A DNA stretch of 64,000 nt from the NCBI GenBank assembly GCA_040381075.1, contig JBEIHX010000010.1:1-64000 (forward strand), in the 5' to 3' direction. Of the stretch, positions 1 through 7,627 are shown piece by piece. The position numbers and the translations under genes are program-made. Origin of the DNA: JBEIHX01 sp040381075. Its GTDB lineage: Bacteria; Pseudomonadota; Alphaproteobacteria; Caulobacterales; Aquidulcibacteraceae. The notes under the pieces are model-generated. The model made no database searches. It was given only the letters and a program-made list of their open reading frames with translations, and had not been told where the DNA came from. Position 1 is the stretch's first letter. Every line of letters starts with the position of its first letter.

Positions 1-20
1 GCATTTTTCGCGTCTCGCGC

Positions 21-49
21 TTGACCTGCTAAGCGGCTTGGCCTAACTC
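21..49 (+). promoter_or_regulatory. Putative promoter of the tRNA-Asp gene
   Basis: TTGACC at 21-26 is followed after exactly 17 bases by TAACTC at 44-49, sixteen bases before the mature tRNA 5' end. The -35 matches the sigma70-type consensus well, the -10 only moderately. The T-run at 4-9 may be the tail of a terminator belonging to a gene left of the window. Inferred from sequence only. Confidence 0.45.
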
Positions 50-64
50 CCGCGCCTCACCTAC

Positions 65-141
65 GCGGGTGTAGCTCAGTTGGTTAGAGCGTCGGCCTGT
101 CACGCCGAAGGTCGCGGGTTCGAGCCCCGTCACTCGCGCCA
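65..141 (+). tRNA. tRNA-Asp (anticodon GTC)
   Basis: A 77-base cloverleaf. The acceptor strands GCGGGTG (65-71) and CACTCGC (131-137) pair with one G-U wobble; the discriminator is G138 and CCA is encoded at 139-141. The anticodon arm is TCGGC-CTGTCAC-GCCGA with anticodon GTC at 99-101, which reads GAC/GAU. The D arm and the GGTTCGA T-loop are standard. No second tRNA follows and no integrase or attachment-site duplication was seen beside it. Confidence 0.97.
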
Positions 142-546
142 CTGACGAAAGGGCGCCCGCTGCGGCGCAGAGGCGGCGGCCCGGCCCGCGGGATTTCGTA
201 AAAAAGCGTCCAGGTGGTGCTCGAAGGCCGTCGGCCCTATCTTGGTCGGCCCTATCTTGGTCGGGCTGTGTCTTGGTTTGGCTGTGAAGTGTCCCATCCG
301 GGCCGTTCTCGTGTGGATGCCAGGTTGGTCAAGGCCAGCGGACCTCCAACAGACCACCTGTGTCCGCCTTCAGGCGGGCGGGAGCGGGCGCTCCCCGATC
401 CTGGCCCGGCGTTCCGGCGCCGGAGGGCGCTTGGCGTGCAGCAACCCGGTCATGCGAGGCCCCGGCCCCGGTCGGTATGGGGCGCCCGGCGGAGGCAGCA
501 GAGAAGGGCATGGCTTACTGCGGTGCAGCCGCCGGTTGCTGCCGGC
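142..546. other. 405 bp intergenic region between tRNA-Asp and the Rieske gene
   Basis: No credible gene. It lies downstream of both flanking genes, which converge. It holds a 15 bp tandem repeat (231-275) and, directly after the oxygenase stop codon, a small hairpin GCCGG-TTGCTG-CCGGC (531-546) without a T-run. Open frames here are high-GC shadows. Confidence 0.6.
231..275. repeat. 15 bp tandem repeat, about 3 copies
   Basis: TCGGCCCTATCTTGG occurs exactly at 231-245 and 246-260; the third unit (from 261) begins TCGGGCTGTGTCTTGG and has drifted. Non-coding position. Same unit-size class as the other arrays in the window. Confidence 0.85.
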
Positions 547-1737
547 TCACACGGGTGGGAACAGGCGTGTCAGCGCGGCGTCATCAGCCGCGAGGATGCG
601 CTCCACCCACCCGTGGAAGACCTGAGCGCCGCCCTCATTGCGGCCATACAGGACATGGTCGCGGGCGCCCGCCGCCAGCGCCCGCTGCTGACGCAGGCCA
701 GTGTCGTAGTCTTCGTCCTTCACCACATGCTCCAGCATGGCGAACTGCCTGGCCGCCTGCGCGCTGGCAGCCTCGTCGAGCGGCCGCTCGCTCAGATAGA
801 TCTGCGTGGTGAAAGACTGGCCGACATGGGCGCCAGGCAGCAGGATCGACACCAGGACGGCGCGTCCGCCAGCGTAGAAGCTTGCGATCGAGACATGCGG
901 AAAAATCGTCCAGACGCCAGCGAGGAGTTCCTCAGGCCCCCAGTCCGCCTCCGGCTTGGCGTTGTCCCCAAGCAGACTCCTCATGGGCGACAGCGCCCGC
1001 TGATGGGGGCCCCAGGCGAAGTACAGCGCCTGGTTGGGCATCTCTGGCCCGAACGTGTTCCTGTGCAGAACCGGCAGGTGATACAGGTCGAGATAGCCAT
1101 CATAGGCGATTTTCCAGTTCGGACCCTCGATGGTGCGGCGGTCGAAGAAATGCCAGGTCTCGAAGCCGAAATGCGCAAGCGCCGCATCGTAACCGCAGAG
1201 AAAACCGGCGATCGGGAGCGTCGAGTTGGGGTCGAGGATGACCCAGATCAGTCCGGCCCGCTCCAGGCACGGCAAGCGGACAAGTCCATGGGCCGACATG
1301 TCGATGTCGCCGAACTCATGCGCCGCCGTCAGCGCGAGGAGGCGTCCGTCCTGGGCGAACGTCCAGCCGTGATAGGGGCAGGTGAACCGCGTGGCGTGGC
1401 CGCAGCCGGGCAGCGCCACATTGGCCCCGCGATGGCTGCAGGAGTTCAGGAAGGCGTGCGCCTCCCCGTCGGCGCCACGGGTCAGCAGAACCGGGGTTCC
1501 GGCTGCTTCCAGCGCCTTGTAGTCGCCCGGCCGCGCCAACTCCGCACTGGCCGCCAGCACGAGCGGCAGGCGGCGAAAAATCAGCGCCCGCTCGCGCGCG
1601 AACCGGTCCGGGTCGGTGAAGACGCTGGCCGGCGTGCGCATCACGTGGTCAGCCTGCGGCGCGGCGCCTGCGGCTGCATGGGCGCGCGCCGCGCGCGTCA
1701 TCGCCAGCAAGGCGGTGCGGTCAAGCAATCGGGCCAT
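547..1737 (-). CDS. Aromatic ring-hydroxylating dioxygenase alpha subunit-like Rieske protein
   Basis: A 396-residue oxygenase of the Rieske non-heme iron family. The Rieske [2Fe-2S] ligands are C100-x-H102 and C120-x2-H123. The mononuclear iron site follows NWK at about 208-210, with bridging D217 and ligands H220 and H225 (DLYHLPVLH); a late acidic segment near DEDYDTGL probably supplies the third ligand. Members use O2 and electrons from a separate reductase to hydroxylate aromatic or other apolar substrates in the cytoplasm. No reductase, ferredoxin or beta subunit is adjacent, so substrate and partner are unknown. The start at 1737 has a GGAGGAG ribosome site a few bases upstream; a longer frame to 1836 lacks one. 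Transcribed away from the nuo operon. Confidence 0.85.
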   Translation of the reverse strand: MARLLDRTALLAMTRAARAHAAAGAAPQADHVMRTPASVFTDPDRFARERALIFRRLPLVLAASAELARPGDYKALEAAGTPVLLTRGADGEAHAFLNSCSHRGANVALPGCGHATRFTCPYHGWTFAQDGRLLALTAAHEFGDIDMSAHGLVRLPCLERAGLIWVILDPNSTLPIAGFLCGYDAALAHFGFETWHFFDRRTIEGPNWKIAYDGYLDLYHLPVLHRNTFGPEMPNQALYFAWGPHQRALSPMRSLLGDNAKPEADWGPEELLAGVWTIFPHVSIASFYAGGRAVLVSILLPGAHVGQSFTTQIYLSERPLDEAASAQAARQFAMLEHVVKDEDYDTGLRQQRALAAGARDHVLYGRNEGGAQVFHGWVERILAADDAALTRLFPPV

Positions 1738-2169
1738 CCTGCTCCTCCGGCCGGGATCTGCACGACGCGGGTCTGATCCCCGGTCTGATGTCTTGTTGTG
1801 GCCGCGCTCCGTCCCGACGCCGCCAGCCTGCACCACGCTAAACCGAAACCGGTCAAGTCCGGAACCCGCGCAACGCCACGCCCTGCATGCTCACCATTTG
1901 GCAATCCCTGTCGGGTGGACAGCCAGGCCGGGCCTTTGTCGCCCACCAGCTGCGGGCGGCCCGCTTTGGCCAGTCTGGCGGCGCCGGGACATTCCATCGG
2001 CGCGAGCAGGTTTCAATCCGGATCGCTGCGCGCCTGCGCCGCAGGCGCCCCGCCCGCCGGAGTGCGCCAGGCGTAAGGCAAGGCGCATCACATGGTTGCG
2101 CCGGGCGGCGCGCACGCCTAGCTTCGCCGCCGCATCCTGACAGGACCGTCGGGATTCGCGCTGGCGGAG
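1738..2169. other. Intergenic region between the divergent Rieske gene and nuo operon
   Basis: About 430 bp with no convincing gene. It must hold the start signals of both the oxygenase gene (minus) and the nuo operon (plus). A nuo promoter candidate is listed separately. On the minus strand a TTGACC element (1849-1854) could be a -35 for the oxygenase gene, but no good -10 follows at the right spacing. Confidence 0.5.
2096..2124 (+). promoter_or_regulatory. Candidate promoter of the nuo operon
   Basis: TTGCGC (2096-2101), 17 bases, then TAGCTT (2119-2124) preceded by GCC, resembling Caulobacter-type housekeeping promoters. The -10 match is weak. Transcription would start near 2131, giving a leader that contains the 15 bp repeats before nuoA. 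Confidence 0.35.
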
Positions 2170-2222
2170 ATGCATCAGTCCATGCTTACAGAGGCCTTTT
2201 CAGGCGGGGTTGCTCAGATCGG

Positions 2223-2252
2223 GACGGCTGAGATCGTGACGGCTGAGATCGT
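2223..2252. repeat. 15 bp tandem repeat in the nuoA leader frame
   Basis: GACGGCTGAGATCGT occurs twice exactly (2223-2237, 2238-2252), with degenerate units on both sides. It lies in an open frame continuous with nuoA, where each unit would encode TAEIV; whether it is translated depends on the nuoA start. Confidence 0.8.
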
Positions 2253-2352
2253 GACCGTGGCCCTGGCGACCCTGGACTCCGGCATGGCGCACGCCGGGGC
2301 CCTTTCCACCGCCGCCCTGCCCGCAGCCGCGGGCGAGGGGGGCGTGCAGGTC

Positions 2353-2718
2353 ATGGGCGTGGATCTTCTTGAATATCTGCCGATTATCATCTTTCTCGGC
2401 ATCGCCAGCGTTCTGGGCGCGGGGTTCATGATCGCCTCCTGGCTGTTGGCCCCCAAGTCCCCGGACGCGGAGAAGGTGTCCGCGTATGAGTGCGGCTTCA
2501 ATGCATTCGATGACGCACGCATGAAGTTCGACGTGCGGTTCTACCTCGTATCGATCATGTTCATCGTGTTTGATCTTGAGGCCGCGTTCCTGTTCGCTTG
2601 GATTTTCCCGCTGCAGCACGGCAACATTTTCGCGTTCTGGTCGATGATGGCGTTCCTTGGCGTCCTTGTGATCGGCCTGGTCTATGATTGGAAAAAGGGA
2701 GCGCTGGAATGGGAGTGA
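2353..2718 (+). CDS. nuoA: NADH-quinone oxidoreductase subunit A
   Basis: Small membrane subunit of the proton-pumping complex I, in the inner-membrane arm near the quinone site. The 121-residue product begins MGVDLLEYLP and has three predicted membrane helices. The conserved subunit A stretches are present: YECGF with the quinone-site Cys, and the acidic helix IMFIVFDLEAAFLF. The start at 2353 gives the usual family length. The frame stays open for 61 more codons to 2170, with an alternative ATG at 2182 that has GGAG upstream; that extension holds a tandem repeat and would be atypical. First gene of the nuo operon, overlapping nuoB. Confidence 0.95.
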   Translation: MGVDLLEYLPIIIFLGIASVLGAGFMIASWLLAPKSPDAEKVSAYECGFNAFDDARMKFDVRFYLVSIMFIVFDLEAAFLFAWIFPLQHGNIFAFWSMMAFLGVLVIGLVYDWKKGALEWE

Positions 2719-3272
2719 CGGTTCCGGCGGCGGCGTCCGGCGTCGCGCTGCCTGAGAGCGGCTTTCCGGCGCGCCAGGATGACGCCTTTTACACTGGCCT
2801 GACGAACGAGCTGGCCGACAAGGGCTTCCTCGTCGCGCGCGCCGACGACCTGATCACCTGGGCGCGCACCGGCTCGCTGATGTGGATGACCTTCGGCCTT
2901 GCCTGCTGCGCCGTGGAAATGATGCAGGCCTCCATGCCGCGCTATGATCTGGAGCGCTTTGGCGTGGCGCCGCGGGCGTCGCCGCGCCAGTCCGATGTGA
3001 TGATCGTGGCTGGAACCCTGACCAACAAAATGGCGCCGGCGCTGCGCAAGGTCTACGACCAGATGCCCAACCCGCGGTACGTGATCTCGATGGGGTCATG
3101 CGCCAACGGCGGCGGTTATTATCATTACAGCTACGCCGTGGTGCGGGGCTGCGACCGCATCGTGCCTGTGGATATCTACGTGCCGGGCTGCCCGCCAACC
3201 GCCGAGGCGCTGGTTTACGGGATTCTGCAACTGCAGAAAAAGATCCGCCGTGAAGGCACCATCGAACGCTGA
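2709..3272 (+). CDS. nuoB: NADH-quinone oxidoreductase subunit B
   Basis: Peripheral-arm subunit that carries iron-sulfur cluster N2, the last electron carrier before ubiquinone. The 187-residue protein has all four ligands: the adjacent pair C66-C67 (GLACCAVEMM), C131 in GSCANGGG and C161 in VPGCPPTAEAL. The start at 2709 overlaps the nuoA stop by ten bases and has GGGAG at 2698-2702; an in-frame ATG at 2688 lies inside nuoA and is less likely. The N-terminal 25 residues are unconserved and Ala-rich. Confidence 0.97.
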   Translation: MGVTVPAAASGVALPESGFPARQDDAFYTGLTNELADKGFLVARADDLITWARTGSLMWMTFGLACCAVEMMQASMPRYDLERFGVAPRASPRQSDVMIVAGTLTNKMAPALRKVYDQMPNPRYVISMGSCANGGGYYHYSYAVVRGCDRIVPVDIYVPGCPPTAEALVYGILQLQKKIRREGTIER

Positions 3273-3303
3273 ACACCTCTGAAAGCCGAGAAAGAACCGC
3301 CCG

Positions 3304-3891
3304 ATGGCGCTCTGCGACCTCGCCAAGGACCTCGAAGCCCGCGCCCCTGGCCTGCGAGCGACCAGGATCGCGTACGGCGAACTCACCCTGATTGCAGCGG
3401 TCGACATGGTCGTCGAACTGCTGACCTTCCTGCGTGACGACCCTGCGTTGGAATTCCAGGTGCTCATTGACCTGTGCGCAGCCGACTACCCAGAGCGGAC
3501 GCACCGCTTCGAGGTCGTTTACCACCTTTTGTCCATGCGCCGGAACCTGCGCCTGCGCGTCAAGATGGAGCTGGACGAGGAAACCCCTGCGCCGAGCATC
3601 GTCGGCGTCTATCCGGCCGCCGACTGGTATGAACGCGAGGCTTTCGACATGTACGGCGTGCTGTTCTCAGGTCATCCGGATCTGCGCCGCATCCTCACCG
3701 ACTACGGCTTCCAGGGATATCCGCTGCGCAAGGACTTTCCCCTCACTGGGCATGTCGAGGTGCGCTACGATGAAGAGCAGAGGCGGGTGGTCTATGAACC
3801 GGTAAAGCTCGTTCAGGAATACCGCAATTTTGATTTTGAATCGCCATGGGAAGGGATGCTGACCCTGCCGGGCGATGAGAAGGCCCGGTGA
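3304..3891 (+). CDS. nuoC: NADH-quinone oxidoreductase subunit C
   Basis: The 30-kDa peripheral subunit of complex I, which together with NuoD frames the quinone chamber. The 195-residue length is typical of alphaproteobacteria, where C and D are separate. The C-terminal signature is intact: YEREAFDMYGVLFSGHPDLR followed by LTDYGFQGYPLRKDFPL, and a tail YEPVKLVQEYRNFDFESPWE. It lies 31 bp after nuoB and 110 bp before nuoD. Confidence 0.96.
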   Translation: MALCDLAKDLEARAPGLRATRIAYGELTLIAAVDMVVELLTFLRDDPALEFQVLIDLCAADYPERTHRFEVVYHLLSMRRNLRLRVKMELDEETPAPSIVGVYPAADWYEREAFDMYGVLFSGHPDLRRILTDYGFQGYPLRKDFPLTGHVEVRYDEEQRRVVYEPVKLVQEYRNFDFESPWEGMLTLPGDEKAR

Positions 3892-4001
3892 ACCGGCGCA
3901 GACGACGGCTAAAGGCGCAGCAGGCCCGGCCGGCGGCGCGCCCGTCTGGCGGCAGGCGTCCAACGACAGGCAGCCGGCGGAAGGCATGAGAAGGATGGCA
4001 G

Positions 4002-5219
4002 ATGGCTGACGATGCTGGTCCGGTCCGACGCGATGACCCGCGATCCGACTTCGACGACCGCAGGTTCACGATCAATTTCGGACCGCAGCATCCCGCTGCG
4101 CACGGCGTCCTGCGCCTTGTGCTTGAGCTCGACGGCGAAATCGTGGAGCGGGTTGATCCGCATATCGGCCTGTTGCACCGCGGCACCGAGAAGCTGATCG
4201 AGCATAAGACCTATCTGCAGGCGCTGCCATATTTCGATCGTCTCGACTATGTCGCGCCCATGAACCAGGAGCACGCCTATTGCCTGGCGGTGGAAAAGCT
4301 TCTTGGCGTCACTGCGCCGCGCCGCGCCCAGTTTATCCGGGTCATATTCTCTGAGATCGGACGGATCCTCTCGCATCTGCTGAACGTAACGACGCAGGCA
4401 ATGGACGTTGGCGCCCTTACCCCGCCGCTGTGGGGCTTTGAAGAGCGCGAGAAGCTGATGGTCTTCTACGAACGCGCCTCCGGCTCGCGCATGCATGCCG
4501 CCTATTTCCGTCCGGGCGGGGTCCACCAGGATCTTCCCAAGGCGTTGCTCGACGACATCTATGCGTTCGGCGACCAGCTGCTGCGAACGCTGGACGACCT
4601 TGAGACGCTGGTGACCGAGAACCGCATCTTCAAGCAGCGCAACGTCGATATCGGCGTGGTGTCCCGGGATATGGCGCTTGCCTACGGCTTCTCCGGGGTC
4701 ATGGTGCGCGGGTCGGGCATGGCGTGGGATCTGCGCCGCGCACAGCCTTATGAAATCTACAGCGAACTCGACTTCAAGATTCCGGTTGGCAAGAACGGCG
4801 ATTGCTGGGATCGGTATCTCATCCGCATGGAGGAGATGCGCGAATCCGTAAAGATCATCAAGCAATGCATCGAACGTATCCCGCCTGGGCCGGTGATGAA
4901 CCAAAATCCCAAGGTCGCACCGCCCCGCAGGGCGGATATGAAACGCTCGATGGAGGCGCTGATCAACCATTTCAAGCTATATACCGAGGGCGTGCACGTG
5001 CCGCCGGGCGAGGTGTACGCAGCCGTTGAAGCGCCCAAGGGAGAGTTTGGCGTCTATCTGGTGTCGGACGGATCCAATCGTCCCTACCGACTGAAAATCC
5101 GCGCGCCTGGCTTCCCCCATCTGCAGGCGATGGACGTGCTCAACCGCGGCCACATGCTCGCCGATGTCAGCGCCATTCTGGGGTCGCTCGACATCGTGTT
5201 CGGGGAGATCGACCGATGA
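4002..5219 (+). CDS. nuoD: NADH-quinone oxidoreductase subunit D
   Basis: The 49-kDa subunit of complex I, a relative of NiFe-hydrogenase large subunits that has lost the metal site and forms most of the quinone pocket. At 405 residues it is full length. Near the N-terminus are NFGPQHPAAHGVLRL and HIGLLHRGTEKLIE, the beta-hairpin carrying the quinone-contacting His; the C-terminal DIVFGEIDR ending is canonical. It starts inside the nuo operon after a 110 bp spacer and ends 70 bp before a small membrane-protein gene. Confidence 0.97.
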   Translation: MADDAGPVRRDDPRSDFDDRRFTINFGPQHPAAHGVLRLVLELDGEIVERVDPHIGLLHRGTEKLIEHKTYLQALPYFDRLDYVAPMNQEHAYCLAVEKLLGVTAPRRAQFIRVIFSEIGRILSHLLNVTTQAMDVGALTPPLWGFEEREKLMVFYERASGSRMHAAYFRPGGVHQDLPKALLDDIYAFGDQLLRTLDDLETLVTENRIFKQRNVDIGVVSRDMALAYGFSGVMVRGSGMAWDLRRAQPYEIYSELDFKIPVGKNGDCWDRYLIRMEEMRESVKIIKQCIERIPPGPVMNQNPKVAPPRRADMKRSMEALINHFKLYTEGVHVPPGEVYAAVEAPKGEFGVYLVSDGSNRPYRLKIRAPGFPHLQAMDVLNRGHMLADVSAILGSLDIVFGEIDR

Positions 5220-5289
5220 GCCTGGCCGCTGCGCGGGCGGGCTGGCGTCGGGGTGAAGGGCTGAGCGCGCACCCGACAGGGCGCCCGAC

Positions 5290-5688
5290 ATGAGTGATAT
5301 CCCCGGCCCGGTCTTCTCCATCGGCAACCTGGCCGTAGCCCTGCTGCTCGCTGGAGTGATCGCAGGCGTCAACACAATGAATGACAGGGAGGGCCGCAAC
5401 GCCTTTCCAGGCAAGGCGCTCAACTACTTCATCTGTGCGTTTGTGCTCTTCCTGCCGACCGCCTGCGCGCTGTTTCTGTGGGCCGCGCCCTGGTGGCGGT
5501 CGCAGCAGGGCGCAAGCAACGTCTGGTTATCGATCCTGCTGGGCTGCCTTGGCGCATTTGCATTCTCGGCCCTCGCGCGCCTGGTGCTGATCCGCCTGCC
5601 ATTGCTGGGCGCACAGCTTAAGCTGTACGAACGCGCCCGCGCCGATAGGTTGCGCCGCCAGATCACCGCCCCACGCCCTGAGGTCTGA
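5290..5688 (+). CDS. Small integral membrane protein of unknown function within the nuo operon
   Basis: A 132-residue protein with three hydrophobic segments, roughly residues 12-28, 45-65 and 78-100, and a basic C-terminal tail (ERARADRLRRQITAPRPEV). No recognised domain or catalytic motif. It sits 70 bp after nuoD on the same strand, so it is probably cotranscribed with complex I genes; an assembly or accessory role is possible but not shown. A 14 bp tandem array begins immediately after its stop codon. Confidence 0.7.
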   Translation: MSDIPGPVFSIGNLAVALLLAGVIAGVNTMNDREGRNAFPGKALNYFICAFVLFLPTACALFLWAAPWWRSQQGASNVWLSILLGCLGAFAFSALARLVLIRLPLLGAQLKLYERARADRLRRQITAPRPEV

Positions 5689-5800
5689 GGTCTGAAACAC
5701 CAAGTCTGAAAACTGAGATCTGAAAACTGAGATCTGAAAACTGAGATCTGAACACTGAGATCTGAACACTGAGATCTGAACACTGGGATTTGAGGCCCGG
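5689..5800. repeat. 14 bp tandem array, 8 units
   Basis: Units of the form GATCTGAAAACTGA fill the whole gap between two genes: 5689-5702 (degenerate), 5703-5716, 5717-5730, 5731-5744, 5745-5758, 5759-5772, 5773-5786 and 5787-5800 (degenerate). Units 5717-5744 carry AAAAC and 5745-5786 carry AACAC, so variants are clustered as expected from local duplication. The array starts right after a TGA stop and each unit contains TGA. Confidence 0.95.
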
Positions 5801-5832
5801 ATGTGAGGCCTCTCACCGGAGCAAGAACCGCC

Positions 5833-6525
5833 ATGGCCGCCCCCCACGCACGCTCTGCGACCACAGCCGTGGTCGACGCCAATCTTGCGGCTTACGGGCG
5901 CAATGATCTCGGTGCGCTCGCCGCCACGCTGGCCGACGACGTCGTCATGGCTGCCTATCGCGGCGCGGTTGTCGCCGAGGGGCGCGCCGCTGCGACGGGC
6001 GCGTATGAGCGCACCATCGCCGCCTATCCCCTGCACGCCACGCGCGCGCTCAACCGGATTGTGTTCGCCGACACCGTCGTCGATCACGAGGTTTCGGTGC
6101 GCCAGGACAGCGTGCGCCGGTACGTGGCCACCATCTACCGGGTGTGCGCCGACGTGATCACGCGGATCGAGACCGTCAGCTCACGTCGCGGCCCGACCGG
6201 TCTGGAGGCGACCCAGGGTCAGCTTGACGCCTACAACGCCCAGGATCTTGACGGCTACATGGCCTATTTCGCTCCAGATTGCGCGATCGCCGATTACCTG
6301 GGGCCGGTCACCCAGGACGGGGCGGCTGCGATCCGCGCCCGCTATGGCGATGCATTCGCGACCTTCCCGATGAACCACGCGCGCCTTGTGAATCGAATCG
6401 CCGTCGCCGGCGTCGTGTTTGATCACGAGGAGGTGAAACGCTCGCCACAGGGGCCGGTGTTTGAGGCGCTGGCGATCTATTCCGTCGCCGAGGGGTTGAT
6501 CCGCCGCGTTGAGTTCGTGAAGTAG
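5833..6525 (+). CDS. Tandem-duplicated SnoaL-like (NTF2-fold) protein
   Basis: A 230-residue protein made of two copies of a ketosteroid-isomerase-like fold. The first copy (about residues 14-120) runs VVDANLAAYGRNDLGALAAT ... ALNRIVFADTVVDHEVSVR; the second (about 125-230) runs TQGQLDAYNAQDLDGYMAYF ... LVNRIAVAGVVFDHEEVKR. The paired LNRIVFADTVVDHE and VNRIAVAGVVFDHE stretches show internal duplication. The fold serves both small-molecule enzymes and binding proteins, so no reaction is assigned. The start at 5833 has GGAG 11 bases upstream; a GTG at 5803 is possible. It lies between nuoD and nuoE on the same strand, but nothing links it to complex I. Confidence 0.75.
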   Translation: MAAPHARSATTAVVDANLAAYGRNDLGALAATLADDVVMAAYRGAVVAEGRAAATGAYERTIAAYPLHATRALNRIVFADTVVDHEVSVRQDSVRRYVATIYRVCADVITRIETVSSRRGPTGLEATQGQLDAYNAQDLDGYMAYFAPDCAIADYLGPVTQDGAAAIRARYGDAFATFPMNHARLVNRIAVAGVVFDHEEVKRSPQGPVFEALAIYSVAEGLIRRVEFVK

Positions 6526-6652
6526 CAGCGCCGCCGCCTTGACTGAGCAAGGCCGCATCGTCGAAACACGCTCCCGGGCAGGCCTGTGAGAGTCTGCCCC
6601 AGTCGCACGCCGGCGCCCGCGCGCGCCGTCACAGACCCAGAGAGGAACAGGC

Positions 6653-7321
6653 ATGGCCGTCCGGCGCATCGCCAAGGAGCAGCCCGAGCGTTTCGCCTTC
6701 TCGCCAGAGACCAAGACGAAGGCCGACTGGTGGATCGCGAAATATCCTGCTGACCGACGCCAGTCCGCAATCATTCCGCTTCTGTGGTTGATCCAGAAGC
6801 AGGAGGGCTGGGTCAGCGAGCCGGCGATGCGGGCGGCGGCTGAACTCCTGGGAATGCCCTATATCCGCGTCTATGAGGTCGCGACCTTCTACACCATGTT
6901 CCATCTCGCGCCGATGGGACGCCATCATCTCCAGGTGTGCGGCACCACCCCGTGCATGCTGCGCGGCGCAAATGACATCAAAGAGATCTGCCGGCGCGAT
7001 ATCGGGGCGGCGCATCACCCAACGCACGACGGCCTGCTGTCCTGGGAAGAGGTTGAGTGCCTCGGGGCCTGCGTCAACGCGCCGGTCCTGGCGCTGCATG
7101 ATTATTATCACGAGGATCTGACTGGCGCCGATGTTGAGGCCCTGATCGCGGCCCTGCGGTCCGGCGCCGATGCGCCTGCGCCCGGCAGCCGCCGCGCGCG
7201 CCAGGCCAGCGCTCCCGAGGGCGATCAGACAAGCCTGACTGATCCCGCGCTCTATGATGGGTCGCTCGGCAAGCGGCTCGCAGCCCTGCCCAATGCCCCC
7301 AAACCGGACGGCGCAGCATGA
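6653..7321 (+). CDS. nuoE: NADH-quinone oxidoreductase subunit E
   Basis: The 24-kDa subunit of the NADH dehydrogenase module, holding [2Fe-2S] cluster N1a. A 222-residue thioredoxin-like protein with ligands C96 and C101 (CGTTPCMLRGA), C136 and C140 (CLGACVNAPV). About 50 residues after the core are Ala/Pro-rich and poorly conserved, as in other alphaproteobacterial NuoE. An AGAGAGG-like ribosome site lies about ten bases before the ATG. Its stop overlaps the next gene's ATG (ATGA), which implies translational coupling. Confidence 0.96.
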   Translation: MAVRRIAKEQPERFAFSPETKTKADWWIAKYPADRRQSAIIPLLWLIQKQEGWVSEPAMRAAAELLGMPYIRVYEVATFYTMFHLAPMGRHHLQVCGTTPCMLRGANDIKEICRRDIGAAHHPTHDGLLSWEEVECLGACVNAPVLALHDYYHEDLTGADVEALIAALRSGADAPAPGSRRARQASAPEGDQTSLTDPALYDGSLGKRLAALPNAPKPDGAA

Positions 7322-7623
7322 CGCTGCCCGCCCCGGACCTCGCCGATCCCGTGCAGCGCGCCGCCTATCGGCGCGAATTGCGCCGCGTCGCCTGGCGGCT
7401 GCGCCTCGGTTCGATCGGCGCGACGCTCGCTGGCGCGCTCGCCGTGCTTGTCGCCCGAACCCCGCCGGCATGGGCGCCGCATGGACCACAGTCCTCGGCG
7501 CCGGACTGGCTGCGGCCGGCAGGGCTCGGCGCGCTCGCGCTCGGCGCCGCCGGACTCATCGTTGCCATCATCGTGCGCACCCGCCATCACCGTCGGCGGA
7601 TGGCCGGCCAAGCAACGGATTGA
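7318..7623 (+). CDS. Small two-helix membrane protein between nuoE and nuoF
   Basis: A 101-residue protein with a basic N-terminal region (RRELRRVAWRLRLG), a hydrophobic segment at about 31-48, a short Pro-rich loop, a second hydrophobic segment at about 67-86, and a basic tail. No known domain. The ATG overlaps the nuoE stop by four bases and the stop is four bases before nuoF, so it is embedded in the operon and very likely translated. Function unknown. Confidence 0.75.
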   Translation: MTLPAPDLADPVQRAAYRRELRRVAWRLRLGSIGATLAGALAVLVARTPPAWAPHGPQSSAPDWLRPAGLGALALGAAGLIVAIIVRTRHHRRRMAGQATD

Positions 7624-7627
7624 TCTC

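Noticed and set aside
142..230. Rho-independent terminator after tRNA-Asp
   Set aside because: The sequence is GC-rich, but no compact stem followed by a T-run on the plus strand could be found.
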